A stretch of 64,000 nucleotides of DNA from Nocardia asteroides (GCF_021183625.1 NZ_CP089214.1:3596001-3660000); one strand, 5' to 3'. Shown: positions 33,751 through 42,631, counted from the first letter of the stretch. Notes: generated by a model from the letters alone, not told the origin. Made by a program: numbers and translations.

Positions 33751-34928
33751 GCGATCTCCAGGACCTGAGGCAGGTCACCGCGGCCGACGTATTCAAGGCG
33801 GGCCGCCGCGCCGCCCGGCTCACCCGGAACCAGGACGGTGGTGTCGACTTCGGCTACCACCCCGACTACCTTCCGGACGGCCAGCCGATCGCGTTCACCC
33901 TCCCGGTCGGGCCGGAGATACTCCGGCGCCCGGCCGGTGCGGTACCGCCGTACTTCGCGGGGTTGCTGCCGGAGGGGCGGCGCCTCACCGTCCTGCGGCG
34001 AGCGGTGAAGACGAGCGAGGACGACGAGCTCAGTCTGCTGCTCGCGGTCGGCACCGACGCCCCCGGTGACGTGCAGGTGGTACCCGCCGGACGGTTGCCC
34101 GCCGACACTCCCGCGCTACTGCACGATGCGGAGCCGGCGGACCTGGAGTTCGGCCGGTTGCTCGATTCCGTCGACCCACATGCCATTCCGGGCGTGCAAC
34201 CCAAGGCCAGCGCGTCGATGATCAGCCTTCCGCTCACCACGCACCTTGGCAGTTTCATCCTGAAATTGCCGCAACCGGAGTACCCGCACCTGATCGAGAA
34301 CGAGTTCGCGCACCTGCTGGCCGCGCGCGACTTGCGCATTCCGGTTGCGGAGGCCGAACTGGTGACCGATCGCACCGGCACCACCGGGCTGCTGGTTCGC
34401 CGTTTCGACCGGACCGCCGAGTCCGGTCGTCTGCCCTTCGAGGACGCCGCACAGGTGCTGGGCCTGCCCCCCGCGTCCAAGTACCTGCCCGAGAGCGCGG
34501 ACCTCGTCCGTGCCCTCGCCGGCGTTACCGCCGCGCCCGCTGTCGCGGTGCGAAACCTGTACCTGCAGTTCTTCTTCGCCTGGCTGACCGGAAACGGCGA
34601 TCTGCACGCCAAGAACGTCGGTGTACTCCGCGCTGCCGAGGGCGGCTGGGTGGTCGCGCCGATCTACGACATCCCGAGCACCCTGATCTACGACGACGAC
34701 GCCATGGCCGTCCCGATCGCGGGCCGCACCCGCAACCTGCGTGCCAGGGACTGGATCGCCTTCGCTGCCGACATCGGGCTCACCGAACGCGCCGCCGCCT
34801 CCGCCCGGCACGTTGCCCTACGCGCCGCCGACGGGGTCGACTACGCCCGCCTCCCCTTCACCGGATCACCCCTGCACCGGCTCGAACGCGAACTTCGAGC
34901 CCGCCGCCACGAACTGGACCGCTTCTGA
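33747..34928 (+). CDS. hipA: HipA-like serine/threonine kinase toxin
   Basis: A 393-residue HipA-fold kinase. The N-terminal subdomain has LPVGPEILRRPAGAVPPYFAGLLPEG. GVQPKASASM is the activation/autophosphorylation loop (Ser region), GSFILKLPQ the ATP-binding Lys strand, ENEFAHLLAA the helix C, WLTGNGDLHAKNVGVL the catalytic loop with Asp and Asn, and PIYDIPST the metal-binding Asp. All catalytic elements appear intact. HipA of E. coli phosphorylates glutamyl-tRNA synthetase; the target here is unknown. It lies in an accessory stretch between fadE5 and fadA2. Confidence 0.9.
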   Translation: MSDLQDLRQVTAADVFKAGRRAARLTRNQDGGVDFGYHPDYLPDGQPIAFTLPVGPEILRRPAGAVPPYFAGLLPEGRRLTVLRRAVKTSEDDELSLLLAVGTDAPGDVQVVPAGRLPADTPALLHDAEPADLEFGRLLDSVDPHAIPGVQPKASASMISLPLTTHLGSFILKLPQPEYPHLIENEFAHLLAARDLRIPVAEAELVTDRTGTTGLLVRRFDRTAESGRLPFEDAAQVLGLPPASKYLPESADLVRALAGVTAAPAVAVRNLYLQFFFAWLTGNGDLHAKNVGVLRAAEGGWVVAPIYDIPSTLIYDDDAMAVPIAGRTRNLRARDWIAFAADIGLTERAAASARHVALRAADGVDYARLPFTGSPLHRLERELRARRHELDRF

Positions 34929-34947
34929 TCGGGGGTGGCGAACGGGA

Positions 34948-34978
34948 GCGGCACCCGGGCCTGAAACCCGGGTGCCGC
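34948..34978. terminator. Hairpin terminator between hipA and fadA2
   Basis: A perfect 12-bp stem GCGGCACCCGGG / CCCGGGTGCCGC with loop CCTGAAA lies between the convergent stops of hipA and fadA2. It can act in both directions. Confidence 0.75.
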
Positions 34979-34996
34979 AATGGAAAAGGCGATGAG

Positions 34997-36295
34997 CTAG
35001 CGCTCGATGATCGCCACGACTCCCTGCCCACCGGCGGCGCAGATGGAGACCAGCGCCCGGCCCCCACCGTTCTCGGCGAGCAACTTGGCGGTCGAGGCCA
35101 CGATCCGCCCGCCGGTGGCGGCGAACGGGTGGCCGGCGGCGAGCGAGGAGCCGTTGACGTTGAGCTTGCTGCGGTCGATGGGGCCGAGCGCGGCGTCGAG
35201 GCCGAGGCGCTCCTTGCAGTAGGCGTCGGATTCCCAGGCGGCGAGGGTGCAGAGGACGACGGAGGCGAAGGCCTCGTGGATCTCGTAGTAGTCGAAGTCC
35301 TGCAGGGTGAGGCCGTTGCGGGCGAGCAGCCGGGGGACGGCGTAGGTGGGGGCCATGAGCAGGCCGTCGGGGCCGTGGATGTAGTCGACGGCGGCGACCT
35401 CGCTGTCCACCAGGTGCGCGAGGACCGGGAGGTTGCGCTCGGCGGCCCACTCCTCGCTGGAGAGCAGCACCGCGGAGGCGCCGTCGGTGAGCGGGGTGGA
35501 GTTGCCCGCGGTCATGGTGGCGTCGCCCGCCTTGACGCCGAAGACCGGCTTCAGGGTGGCGAGTTTCTCGATGGTGGAGCCGGGGCGCAGGTTGTCGTCC
35601 CTGGTCAGACCCAGGAAGGGGGTGATGAGGTCGTCGAAGAAGCCGCGGTCGTAGGCGGCGGCCATGTTGCGGTGCGAGAGGTAGGCGAGCTCGTCCTGCG
35701 CCTCGCGCGCGATGCCGAACTCCTTCGCCGTGATGGCGGCGTGCTCGCCCATGGAGAGGCCGGTGCGCGGCTCGGCGTTGCGCGGGATCTCGATGCCGAC
35801 CATGCCCGGCCGCAGCCTGCCGACGAGCTTGGCGCGGTCCTTGCCGGTCTTGGCGCGGTTGATGTCGAGCAGCAGCTCGCGCAGCCCCTCGCTGACGCCG
35901 ATCGGGGCGTCCGAGGTGGTATCCGTACCGCCGCCGATGCCCGCCTCGATGCGGCCGAGCGCGATGGCGTCGCCGACCGTGACGACGGCCTGCAGGCCGG
36001 TGCCGCAGGCGAGCTGCAGGTCGTGCGCGGGGGTGTACGGCGAGAGGGTGCTGCCGAGTACGCTCTCCCGGATCAGGCTGTGCTCGCCGACCCGCTTGAG
36101 CACGGCGCCGCCGGTGACCATCCCGAGCCGCTCGCCCTGCAGCCCGAACCGGCTGACCAGCCCGTCCAGCGCCGCGGTGAACATGTCCTGATTGGAGGCG
36201 TGCGCGTAGGCCTTGTCGGAACGGGCAAACGGAATGCGGTTGCCGCCCACGATCGCGACCGGGCGCGTGGACGTGTTCTTGGCTGAGGTGGTCAC
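34997..36295 (-). CDS. fadA2: Acetyl-CoA acyltransferase (thiolase), FadA2-type
   Basis: A 432-residue thiolase (Rv0243 FadA2 is about 440 residues). LQLACGTGLQAV holds the nucleophilic Cys, YEIHEAFASVV the first His, GHPFAATGGR the second and SICAAGGQGVVAIIER the C-terminal Cys-Gly loop. It cleaves 3-ketoacyl-CoA or runs in the condensing direction. The GTG start follows GGGGAG. It diverges from fabG4, and both look towards the palindrome at 36330-36349. Confidence 0.92.
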   Translation of the reverse strand: MTTSAKNTSTRPVAIVGGNRIPFARSDKAYAHASNQDMFTAALDGLVSRFGLQGERLGMVTGGAVLKRVGEHSLIRESVLGSTLSPYTPAHDLQLACGTGLQAVVTVGDAIALGRIEAGIGGGTDTTSDAPIGVSEGLRELLLDINRAKTGKDRAKLVGRLRPGMVGIEIPRNAEPRTGLSMGEHAAITAKEFGIAREAQDELAYLSHRNMAAAYDRGFFDDLITPFLGLTRDDNLRPGSTIEKLATLKPVFGVKAGDATMTAGNSTPLTDGASAVLLSSEEWAAERNLPVLAHLVDSEVAAVDYIHGPDGLLMAPTYAVPRLLARNGLTLQDFDYYEIHEAFASVVLCTLAAWESDAYCKERLGLDAALGPIDRSKLNVNGSSLAAGHPFAATGGRIVASTAKLLAENGGGRALVSICAAGGQGVVAIIER

Positions 36296-36329
36296 TCGTG
36301 TCTCCCCGTCGTGGTCGGTGTTTACACTA

Positions 36330-36349
36330 AACTTACTCTGGAGTAAGTT
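36330..36349. promoter_or_regulatory. TetR-type operator between fadA2 and fabG4
   Basis: AACTTACTCTGGAGTAAGTT has perfect 8-base inverted arms (AACTTACT / AGTAAGTT) around CTGG. A related site, matching 16 of 20 positions on the same orientation, occurs upstream of the tetR gene at 40565-40584. Control of both divergent promoters by that regulator is the simplest reading. Confidence 0.75.
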
Positions 36350-36403
36350 ATTTGTCGACACAGCACCCCAGCACGCCGACATCCGAGAGAAAAGGTAGGA
36401 ACA

Positions 36404-37768
36404 GTGGCCAAGTCCTCTGCCGCCAAAGGTGCGCCCAACCTCTACGGCTCCTTCGTCCACTCCGGCCCCGGCAAGTTCCTGGCGGGGAAGCTGGGGCTGC
36501 CGCAGCCGGAAGCGCTGCGCCGGTACAAGCAGGGTGAACCGGCGCTGCCCGGCCCGGTGCTGCTCGGCGGCAAGGGCCGGGTGGCCGAGCCGATCCGGGC
36601 GCTGCTCTCCGACTACACCTTCGCCGACACGCTCGCCCAGGGCACCAAGTACGGCGCGCTGGTCTTCGACGCCACCGGCATCGGCACCGTGGAGGAGCTC
36701 TCCCAGCTCTTCGAGTTCTTCCAGCCGGCCATGCGCAGCATCGCGCCCTCCGGCCGGGTGCTCGTCGTCGGCACCACCCCGGAGTTGACCGCTTCGGCCG
36801 ACGAGCAGATCGCGCAGCGCGCGCTGGAGGGCTTCACCCGCAGCGTCGGCAAGGAGCTGCTCCGCGGCGGCACCGCGCAGCTGGTCTACCTGCACCCGGA
36901 GGCGTCGCCGGCCGCGACGGGGCTGGAGTCGACGCTGCGCTTCGTGCTCTCGGCCAAGTCCGCGTTCGTCGACGGCCAGGTCATCCGGGTCGGCAAGGAC
37001 GACGCCGCGGTCACCGGGCTGGACTGGGATCGCCCGCTGGCGGGCAAGGTCGCCGTGGTCACCGGTGCGGCGCGCGGCATCGGCGCCACCATCGCCGAGG
37101 TCTTCGCGCGCGACGGCGCGACCGTGATCGTGGCCGACATCCCGGCCGCGGGCGAGGCGCTCTCGCAGACCGCGAACAAGGTCGGCGGCACCGCGCTGGC
37201 GCTGGACGTCACCGCGCCGGACGCCGCCGAGAAGCTGGCCGAATTCGTCACCGGCCGCTTCGGCAAGCTGGACATCATCGTGCACAACGCCGGCATCACC
37301 CGCGACAAGCTGCTCGCCAATATGGACGAGGGCCGCTGGAACTCGGTCATCAACGTCAACCTGGCCGCGCCGCACCGGATCACCGAGGGGCTGGTCGCCA
37401 GGGGCGCGCTCGCCGAGGGCGGCCGGGTGATCGACGTCTCCTCGATCGCGGGCATCGCGGGCAACCGCGGCCAGACCAATTACGGCGCCTCCAAGGCGGG
37501 CGTGATCGGCATGGTGAACGCCGAGGCGCCGAAGCTGGCGGAGCAGGGCATCACCATCAACGCGGTGGCCCCCGGCTTCATCGAGACGGCCATGACCGCG
37601 GCCATCCCGGTCGCCACCCGCGAGGGCGGGCGGCTGCTCAGCTCGCTGCTGCAGGGCGGGCAGACCGTCGACGTCGCGGAGACCATCGCCTACTTCGCCG
37701 GTCCGGCCTCGAACGCGGTGAACGGCAACATCCTCCGCGTTTGCGGCCAGGCCATGATCGGGGCGTGA
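36404..37768 (+). CDS. fabG4: 3-oxoacyl-CoA/ACP reductase FabG4
   Basis: A 454-residue two-domain SDR, exactly the size of mycobacterial FabG4 (Rv0242c). Residues 1-200 form a degenerate Rossmann domain; residues ~208-454 are the active SDR with [48 protein letters not shown] (Ser, Tyr, Lys) and [13 protein letters not shown]. It reduces 3-oxoacyl thioesters with NADH. GTG 36404 follows AGGTAGGA. Its stop overlaps the htdX start. Confidence 0.93.
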   Translation: MAKSSAAKGAPNLYGSFVHSGPGKFLAGKLGLPQPEALRRYKQGEPALPGPVLLGGKGRVAEPIRALLSDYTFADTLAQGTKYGALVFDATGIGTVEELSQLFEFFQPAMRSIAPSGRVLVVGTTPELTASADEQIAQRALEGFTRSVGKELLRGGTAQLVYLHPEASPAATGLESTLRFVLSAKSAFVDGQVIRVGKDDAAVTGLDWDRPLAGKVAVVTGAARGIGATIAEVFARDGATVIVADIPAAGEALSQTANKVGGTALALDVTAPDAAEKLAEFVTGRFGKLDIIVHNAGITRDKLLANMDEGRWNSVINVNLAAPHRITEGLVARGALAEGGRVIDVSSIAGIAGNRGQTNYGASKAGVIGMVNAEAPKLAEQGITINAVAPGFIETAMTAAIPVATREGGRLLSSLLQGGQTVDVAETIAYFAGPASNAVNGNILRVCGQAMIGA

Positions 37769-38643
37769 CGGTGCCCGTGCATAAAGGGACCGACGTGATC
37801 ACCATCGACCAGCCGAAATCGAACGGCAGCCTGTACCTGAAGGCCGCGCTCGGCGCGGTGCCGCTCGGCAAGCGCGGCTCCGCCATCCCGGATCGGGCGA
37901 TCGAGCTGAACGGCCTCCGGGTCGACCCGGAGCACCTGGCCGCCTACTGCCGGGCCACCGGGCTGCGCTTCAGCGACGCGCTGCCGCTCACCTACCCGTT
38001 CATCCTCACCTTCCCGGTGGTGATGCAGCTGGTGGTGGCGCGCGACTTCCCGTTCGTCGCGGTCGGCGCGGTGCACGCGGAGAACCTGATCGAGCGGACC
38101 AGGGACATCTCGGTCGCCGAGCCGCTCGACATCACCGCGCACATCGAGAATTTGCGCGAGCACCCGAAGGGGCTGCTGGTCGACGCGATCAGCGAGATCC
38201 GGGTCGGGCGCGAGCTGGTCTGGCGGCAGGTGACGACCTTCCTGCACCAGCAGCGCACCTCGCTCTCCGGCGGGCCGAAGGCCGAGCCCAAGCCGGACGA
38301 GGTCCCGCCGCCGCCGCTGCTCACCTGGCGGCCGGATCAGCAGCAGATCAGCCGGTACGCGGCCGCCTCCGGCGACCGCAACCCGATCCACGTCTCGGCG
38401 CTCGGCGCCAAGGCGTTCGGGTTCCCGAAGCCGATCGCGCACGGCATGTGGTCGGCGGCCAAGATCCTCGGCGCGGTCGAGGGGCGGGTGCCCGGCAAGG
38501 TGGCGTACGCGGTGAAGTTCGGGAAGCCGATCCTGCTTCCGTCGTCGGTGAACGTCTACGCCGACCGGGTGGAGGGTGGGTGGGATCTCGCCCTGCGCAA
38601 CCCCAAGAAGGGGTATCCGCACCTGACCGGCACGTTGCGCTGA
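37765..38643 (+). CDS. htdX: 3-hydroxyacyl thioester dehydratase HtdX (MaoC-like, double hotdog)
   Basis: A 292-residue protein resembling HtdX (Rv0241c, 280 residues). [16 protein letters not shown] [16 protein letters not shown] lies in the first hotdog; [31 protein letters not shown] follow. The second hotdog carries the hydratase signature [14 protein letters not shown] (Asp, His) with [18 protein letters not shown]. It hydrates or dehydrates 2-enoyl thioesters. The start GTG 37765 overlaps the fabG4 stop (GTGA); later in-frame GTGs at 37771 and 37795 are alternatives. Confidence 0.9.
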   Translation: MTVPVHKGTDVITIDQPKSNGSLYLKAALGAVPLGKRGSAIPDRAIELNGLRVDPEHLAAYCRATGLRFSDALPLTYPFILTFPVVMQLVVARDFPFVAVGAVHAENLIERTRDISVAEPLDITAHIENLREHPKGLLVDAISEIRVGRELVWRQVTTFLHQQRTSLSGGPKAEPKPDEVPPPPLLTWRPDQQQISRYAAASGDRNPIHVSALGAKAFGFPKPIAHGMWSAAKILGAVEGRVPGKVAYAVKFGKPILLPSSVNVYADRVEGGWDLALRNPKKGYPHLTGTLR

Positions 38644-38687
38644 GTTCTGCCGCCCGCGGCGAAGTTCTGCCGGCGGCGGAAGACGAG

Positions 38688-38717
38688 GGGCCGCACCTCC
38701 AGGGGGAGGTGCGGCCC
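38688..38717. terminator. Bidirectional terminator after htdX
   Basis: A perfect 13-bp stem GGGCCGCACCTCC / GGAGGTGCGGCCC with loop AGGG, followed by TTC, lies between convergent htdX and the DUF5685 gene. Confidence 0.8.
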
Positions 38718-38776
38718 TTCGCGTCGGGCGGCGTGGCCCGCGCGGCCGCCCGGGTCGGTGCGGCTGTGCGGGGCGG

Positions 38777-39925
38777 TCAGCAGTTGCAGTCGCAGTCGCA
38801 GCAGCCGCACTCGCAGCAGTCGCAGTCGGAGCAGCAGTTGCTGCAATCGCAGCAGCTGCCGCAGTCGCAGCCTTCGCCGCAGTCGCCGCACTCCATCCGG
38901 GAGAGCCAGGCGTCCTTGCGCTCGCCGCTGCAGGGGCGGCGGTGCGAGGCGAAACAGGCGTAGCCGGAGGGGTATTGGAAGAGCAGGCCGAGCCCCTCGA
39001 GCAGGTTCGGCTTCTGGCCGGGCGCCTCGGGGAAGACGGCGACCGGGTGGTGCCGGGGCGGGCGCTTGGCGCGCAGCACGCCGACTTCGTGGCCGAGGCG
39101 GTGCAGGAGCCCCTCGAGCGGGTCGAGGAGCACCCAGCGCACGGTCGGGGTGGTGTCGAGTCCGGCGTCGGTGATGGCGGTGTGCAGGCCGCGCTCGGCC
39201 CGGCGCATGGCGCGGTACGCCTCGACCCGGTCGGTGCCGGTGGCGGTGAGCGGGTTGAACTTGCCCGCGGCCAGGTCGTCGTCGAGATCCTCGACCGCGT
39301 CGGCCAGGTGCGCCAGCGCGCCGAAGTGCCTGCCGACCGCGCGCAGCGGTTCGATGTTCTCCGGCTTGCCTGCCAGCACCGCGGTGTGCGCGACGAGTTC
39401 GCCCGCGCAGAAGGCGCTCGGCGCGAGCAGGTCTTCCAGGGTGAGCTGGGCGTGCTGCTCCAGCCGGGACTGCTCGGCGATGGCCGCGACCATCGGCCCG
39501 ATGTCGAGCCCGATCGAACTCGCCTGAACGGCCGCCTTTTTCGCCCAGCGGCCGGAGACCGCGGCGACCGGGCGGCGCGCACCCCGCCGGATATCGCCGT
39601 CGCGGACGTGGTCATCCAGCTTGGCCGAGCCGAGCAGCAGCGAGGCGGTGCTCGCCAGCCGGACCCCCGGCGAGGTCGCGACCTCGGCCTTCCGCATGCC
39701 GCGCAGCGCGCACGGCCCGACCCCGGTGCGCACCGGGGCGGCCGCCGACTGCGCCTCGGTGAGCACGGTCAGCGCCATGGCGTCGGTATTGGTCGCGGTC
39801 CGGGCCAGCTGCCCGTGCTCGTCGCGGAGCCCGAGGCAGAGCCCGCACAGCTGGGCGTACCACTCGCCGGGAGCTATCCCGTGTCTGACCGCGCCGTGCG
39901 GACACGGCGTGAGGACTCCGAACAT
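38777..39925 (-). CDS. DUF5685-family protein with Cys-rich tail
   Basis: A 382-residue soluble protein. It starts MFGVLTPCPHG, has CGLCLGLRDEHGQ (Cys pair near residue 30), and contains HLADAVEDLDDDLAAGKFNPLT, an acidic helix like the metal-binding helices of isoprenoid synthase folds. This matches the DUF5685 family in my judgement. The last 38 residues hold 18 Cys in motifs such as CCDC and CDC (GCDCGSCCDCSNCC), an unusual density suited to metal or cluster binding. The gene ends eight bases before the tetR stop region and is probably read with tetR. Function unknown. Confidence 0.8.
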   Translation of the reverse strand: MFGVLTPCPHGAVRHGIAPGEWYAQLCGLCLGLRDEHGQLARTATNTDAMALTVLTEAQSAAAPVRTGVGPCALRGMRKAEVATSPGVRLASTASLLLGSAKLDDHVRDGDIRRGARRPVAAVSGRWAKKAAVQASSIGLDIGPMVAAIAEQSRLEQHAQLTLEDLLAPSAFCAGELVAHTAVLAGKPENIEPLRAVGRHFGALAHLADAVEDLDDDLAAGKFNPLTATGTDRVEAYRAMRRAERGLHTAITDAGLDTTPTVRWVLLDPLEGLLHRLGHEVGVLRAKRPPRHHPVAVFPEAPGQKPNLLEGLGLLFQYPSGYACFASHRRPCSGERKDAWLSRMECGDCGEGCDCGSCCDCSNCCSDCDCCECGCCDCDCNC

Positions 39926-39933
39926 CGCAACCT

Positions 39934-40533
39934 CTACTCGGACTTCTTGCGGCCTGCCAGGCCGCGCCAGGCCAGGTCGTCGAGGAGGGCGACGGCCTCG
40001 GCGACCTCGATGCGGCCGCCGGCGACCCGGTCGGCGATGGCCTCGCCCGCACCGATCACGGCTGCGGCGACAATATCGAAGTTGGTGCTCGGATCGGCAT
40101 AGCGGGCGCTGGATTCGAGCAGTTTCGCGGTGAGTTCGATAACCCGCTCCCTGGCGTTCTCGATCTCGGAGGCGAAGGTCTCCTGCCCGATCGCCTGCCG
40201 GTAGAGCACCTGCCAGGACTTACGGTTGCTGTCGACGAAGCCGAGGAACCCCTCCAGCGCGGTGCGGAGCTGCTCGTGCGGGGTGAGGTGCGGATTTCCC
40301 GCGGGCGCGACGGACTCGATGAAGCGTAGCCCCTCGCGCTGGATGCAGGCGCGGAAGAGCTCGTCCTTGGAGCCGTAGTAGAGGTAGAGCATGGGCTTGG
40401 AGATCTTCGCCTCGGCGGCGATGGCATCCATCGAGGTGTCGTGGAAGCCCTTCCGCGAGAACACCTCGACCGCGGCGTCCAGCATCTGCTGCTCCCGCAC
40501 CGCCCGAGGGAGCCGCTTCGTTCCGCCCGCCAT
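39934..40533 (-). CDS. TetR-family regulator (Rv0238-like)
   Basis: A 199-residue TetR repressor: DNA-binding helices MLDAAVEVFSRKGFHDTSMDAI and AKISKPMLYLYYGSKDELF at residues ~17-60, then an all-helical ligand domain. It sits between htdX/DUF5685 and lpqI, as its likely mycobacterial counterpart Rv0238 does. GGAGAGAG precedes the ATG. The operator at 40565-40584 lies 32 bases upstream, and a related palindrome controls fadA2/fabG4, implying autoregulation and a fatty-acid regulon. Confidence 0.9.
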   Translation of the reverse strand: MAGGTKRLPRAVREQQMLDAAVEVFSRKGFHDTSMDAIAAEAKISKPMLYLYYGSKDELFRACIQREGLRFIESVAPAGNPHLTPHEQLRTALEGFLGFVDSNRKSWQVLYRQAIGQETFASEIENARERVIELTAKLLESSARYADPSTNFDIVAAAVIGAGEAIADRVAGGRIEVAEAVALLDDLAWRGLAGRKKSE

Positions 40534-40564
40534 CCACTCTCTCCTACCGCATGGTGAGGCTCCT

Positions 40565-40584
40565 ATATTACTCCAAGGTAAGTT
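40565..40584. promoter_or_regulatory. TetR-type operator upstream of tetR
   Basis: ATATTACTCCAAGGTAAGTT matches the reverse complement of the fadA2/fabG4 operator at 16 of 20 positions, including the core TTACTCCA and GTAAGTT. It lies between lpqI and tetR, close to the expected tetR promoter. Confidence 0.7.
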
Positions 40585-40623
40585 CGCGCGAGCCCTAAAT
40601 AGCCCAGCATTCGCCGGGGGTGC

Positions 40624-41778
40624 TCAGCAGGCGGGTAGCGCGCCCTTGTAGGCGGCCATGCGCAGCACCGAGGCGTCGACCCGGGTGAGCGGCAGCCTGC
40701 CGGTGGCGACGGCCTGCTCCAGCCGGTCCAGCACCGATGGGACGGCGTCGGTGCTGATCCAGAGGGCATTGTCGGCGCCGGCGACCAGGGCGGCCTCGAC
40801 CGCCTCCTCGATCGACATCCGGTCGGTGATCGCTGCCATGCCGCCCAGGTCGTCGGTGAAGATCGGGCCGGTGAACGGCGCTGCGCCGTAGCCGGTGCCG
40901 TTGCGCAGCAGCGCCATCACCTCGGGGCTGATGCTGGCGGGGACGTTCGCGGTGGTCAGCCCGGGCACGTCCAGGTGCCCGATCATGACGCCGAGGCCGG
41001 AGCCGACCAGGTTGCGGAACGGCACCAGGTCGATGGCCTGCAGCTGGGCCAGGGGCGGGGTGCGCACGGCGCCGGTGTGCGAATCGCCGGAGCCGGAGCC
41101 GTGGCCGGGGAAGTGCTTGAGCACGCCGCCGACGCCGGTCTCGTGCAGCGCGCGGATGTAGGCGTCGGCGTAGGCGGTGACGGTCTCCGGGTCGGCGGAG
41201 AACGAGCGGTCGCCAATCACGGTGTCGTCCGGCTGGCTGCTGACGTCGATGTCGGGGGCGAAGTTCACGGTCACGCCGAGCTCGCGCAGCTTGGTGAGGC
41301 GCTGCACCGAGGCGGTGTAGAACTCGTCCGGGCTCATGGTCTGCGCGACCACGCGGGAGGACGGCGCGACGCCGATCAGGTCCTTCACCCGGGAGACGCG
41401 GCCGCCCTCCTCGTCGATGGTGACCATGAGCGGGATCGCCGACGCGGCCTTGACCGGCTTGATCTGCCCGCCCGCGAGCAGCGCGCGATCGGTCCAGCCG
41501 CCGATGAAGATGCCGCCGATCTGCTCGGTGCGCACCACGTTCGCCGCGTCCCCGGCGTCGGTCACGCCGACGGTGAGCAGCTGGGCCAGCTTCTGCCTGG
41601 TCGTGAGGGTGGCGAGGAACTCGGCGCCGCAGTCGCGGGCGACGGTGGTGACCGCGGGGGGCGCGGTGACCGGGGCGGTGGTGGTGGTCTCGGTGGCGGT
41701 GCGGGCGACGTCGCCGCTCGAGCAGGCGGTGGCGGCCGCGGCGATGAGGGCGAGCAGCAGCAGTGGCGGTCTCCGCAT
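40624..41778 (-). CDS. lpqI: LpqI-like lipoprotein, GH3 beta-N-acetylglucosaminidase
   Basis: A 384-residue lipoprotein. MRRPPLLLLALIAAAATACSS is a lipoprotein signal with the lipidated Cys at 19. The GH3 domain starts CGAEFLATLTTRQKLAQLL and shows VTIDEEGGRVSR, LKHFPGHGSGSGDSHTG (the His-Asp acid/base dyad of the NagZ type) and IFTDDLGGMAAI with the nucleophile Asp. It should release N-acetylglucosamine from muropeptides during peptidoglycan turnover. It corresponds in place and orientation to Rv0237. A 313-base spacer with no gene separates it from the divergent nit cluster. Confidence 0.92.
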   Translation of the reverse strand: MRRPPLLLLALIAAAATACSSGDVARTATETTTTAPVTAPPAVTTVARDCGAEFLATLTTRQKLAQLLTVGVTDAGDAANVVRTEQIGGIFIGGWTDRALLAGGQIKPVKAASAIPLMVTIDEEGGRVSRVKDLIGVAPSSRVVAQTMSPDEFYTASVQRLTKLRELGVTVNFAPDIDVSSQPDDTVIGDRSFSADPETVTAYADAYIRALHETGVGGVLKHFPGHGSGSGDSHTGAVRTPPLAQLQAIDLVPFRNLVGSGLGVMIGHLDVPGLTTANVPASISPEVMALLRNGTGYGAAPFTGPIFTDDLGGMAAITDRMSIEEAVEAALVAGADNALWISTDAVPSVLDRLEQAVATGRLPLTRVDASVLRMAAYKGALPAC

Positions 41779-41937
41779 GGGGGTTCACGGTAGTGGGGTG
41801 CGGCGCCGGGGTTCGCGGCGGGTTGATTGCGGGGGTGTTTCGCGGGGTGACATCGCGGGGCGTGGATCGCGAGGCCGCCGTTTCGTGGTCGTTTCCGGTG
41901 CGCGAGCGGCGGTCCCGCCCTGCGGGCGGTTCACCTT

Positions 41938-41962
41938 AATCATGTTGCTGCACAACACGATT
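41938..41962. promoter_or_regulatory. Inverted repeat upstream of nit cluster
   Basis: AATCATGTTG (41938-41947) and CAACACGATT (41953-41962) are inverted arms matching at nine of ten positions around CTGCA. It is about 130 bases upstream of the first nit gene and could be an operator. The rest of the 41,779-42,091 spacer shows only the GlnR-like site. Confidence 0.5.
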
Positions 41963-42019
41963 GATGTCGCGGCGGCACACGTGGTGGTGAGAATCCGGCA
42001 ATCGGCACTTGTTCCCGAC

Positions 42020-42035
42020 GTAACCATTCGGCAAT
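42020..42035 (+). promoter_or_regulatory. GlnR-like box
   Basis: GTAAC-CATTCG-GCAAT fits the actinobacterial GlnR consensus GTnAC-n6-GnAAC in nine of ten defined or near-defined positions (the last C is T). It lies about 57 bases before the GTG of the first nit gene, a plausible activator position for a nitrogen-starvation cluster. Confidence 0.5.
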
Positions 42036-42091
42036 AGCGCACTCGTGTACTCGATGACATCCCGAAACGCACTATTCCCCGAGGAGTCCCG

Positions 42092-42631
42092 GTGTCCGCA
42101 CCCACCACGACCGATATCGACAAGGCCATCGAGGCGAACATCGCCGCATCGCTGGCCGAGATCCCGCACCCGGCGCTGCCGAAGGGCAGCAATATCTACG
42201 GCGCCACCAAGATCTTCCCGGACTACCGGGCGGAGGCGGGCGAGACCTACTTCACCCTGGTGCACGGGATCGCGCACGAATCCTCGGTGAGCTTCGTCGC
42301 GATCCTGCAGGCGACGAGGGCGCTGCGGAAGGGGTTCGAGTCGGCCATCTACTTCTACGGGCCCGGCGCCATCAACGCCGTCGCCACCCGCGGCTTCCCG
42401 ACCACCGGGGACAGCGGGTTCCCCGGCGAGCAGAACATCAACGACGCGCTGGCGACCTTCATCAAAGAGGGCGGGAAGGTGTTCGCCTGCCGGTTCGGGC
42501 TGGCGCTGCACGGGGCGCGCGAGGAGGACCTGATCGAGGGCGTCATCCCGGCGCATCCGCTGGACGTGCAGGACGCGCTGATCCATTACGCCCGCAAGGG
42601 CGCCATTATCAACTCGACCTATCAGCTGTAG
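42092..42631 (+). CDS. nitB: Nit1C protein NitB (MSMEG_0572/Sll0783 family)
   Basis: A 179-residue soluble protein of the MSMEG_0572/Sll0783 nitrogen-starvation family: IPHPALPKGSNIYGATKIFPDY, ETYFTLVHGIAHESSVSFVA, ESAIYFYGPGAINAV and GFPGEQNINDALATFIKEGG. Its biochemical role is unknown, but it is part of the conserved Nit1C set, which in other bacteria supports growth on cyanide as nitrogen source. It is the first gene of a seven-gene operon. GTG 42092 follows GAGGAG by seven bases. The promoter region holds a GlnR-like site. Confidence 0.88.
   Translation: MSAPTTTDIDKAIEANIAASLAEIPHPALPKGSNIYGATKIFPDYRAEAGETYFTLVHGIAHESSVSFVAILQATRALRKGFESAIYFYGPGAINAVATRGFPTTGDSGFPGEQNINDALATFIKEGGKVFACRFGLALHGAREEDLIEGVIPAHPLDVQDALIHYARKGAIINSTYQL

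Noticed and set aside
33747..34928. hipA as a broken relic
   Set aside because: Autophosphorylation loop, ATP-binding Lys, catalytic loop and metal-binding Asp are all present in a single frame.
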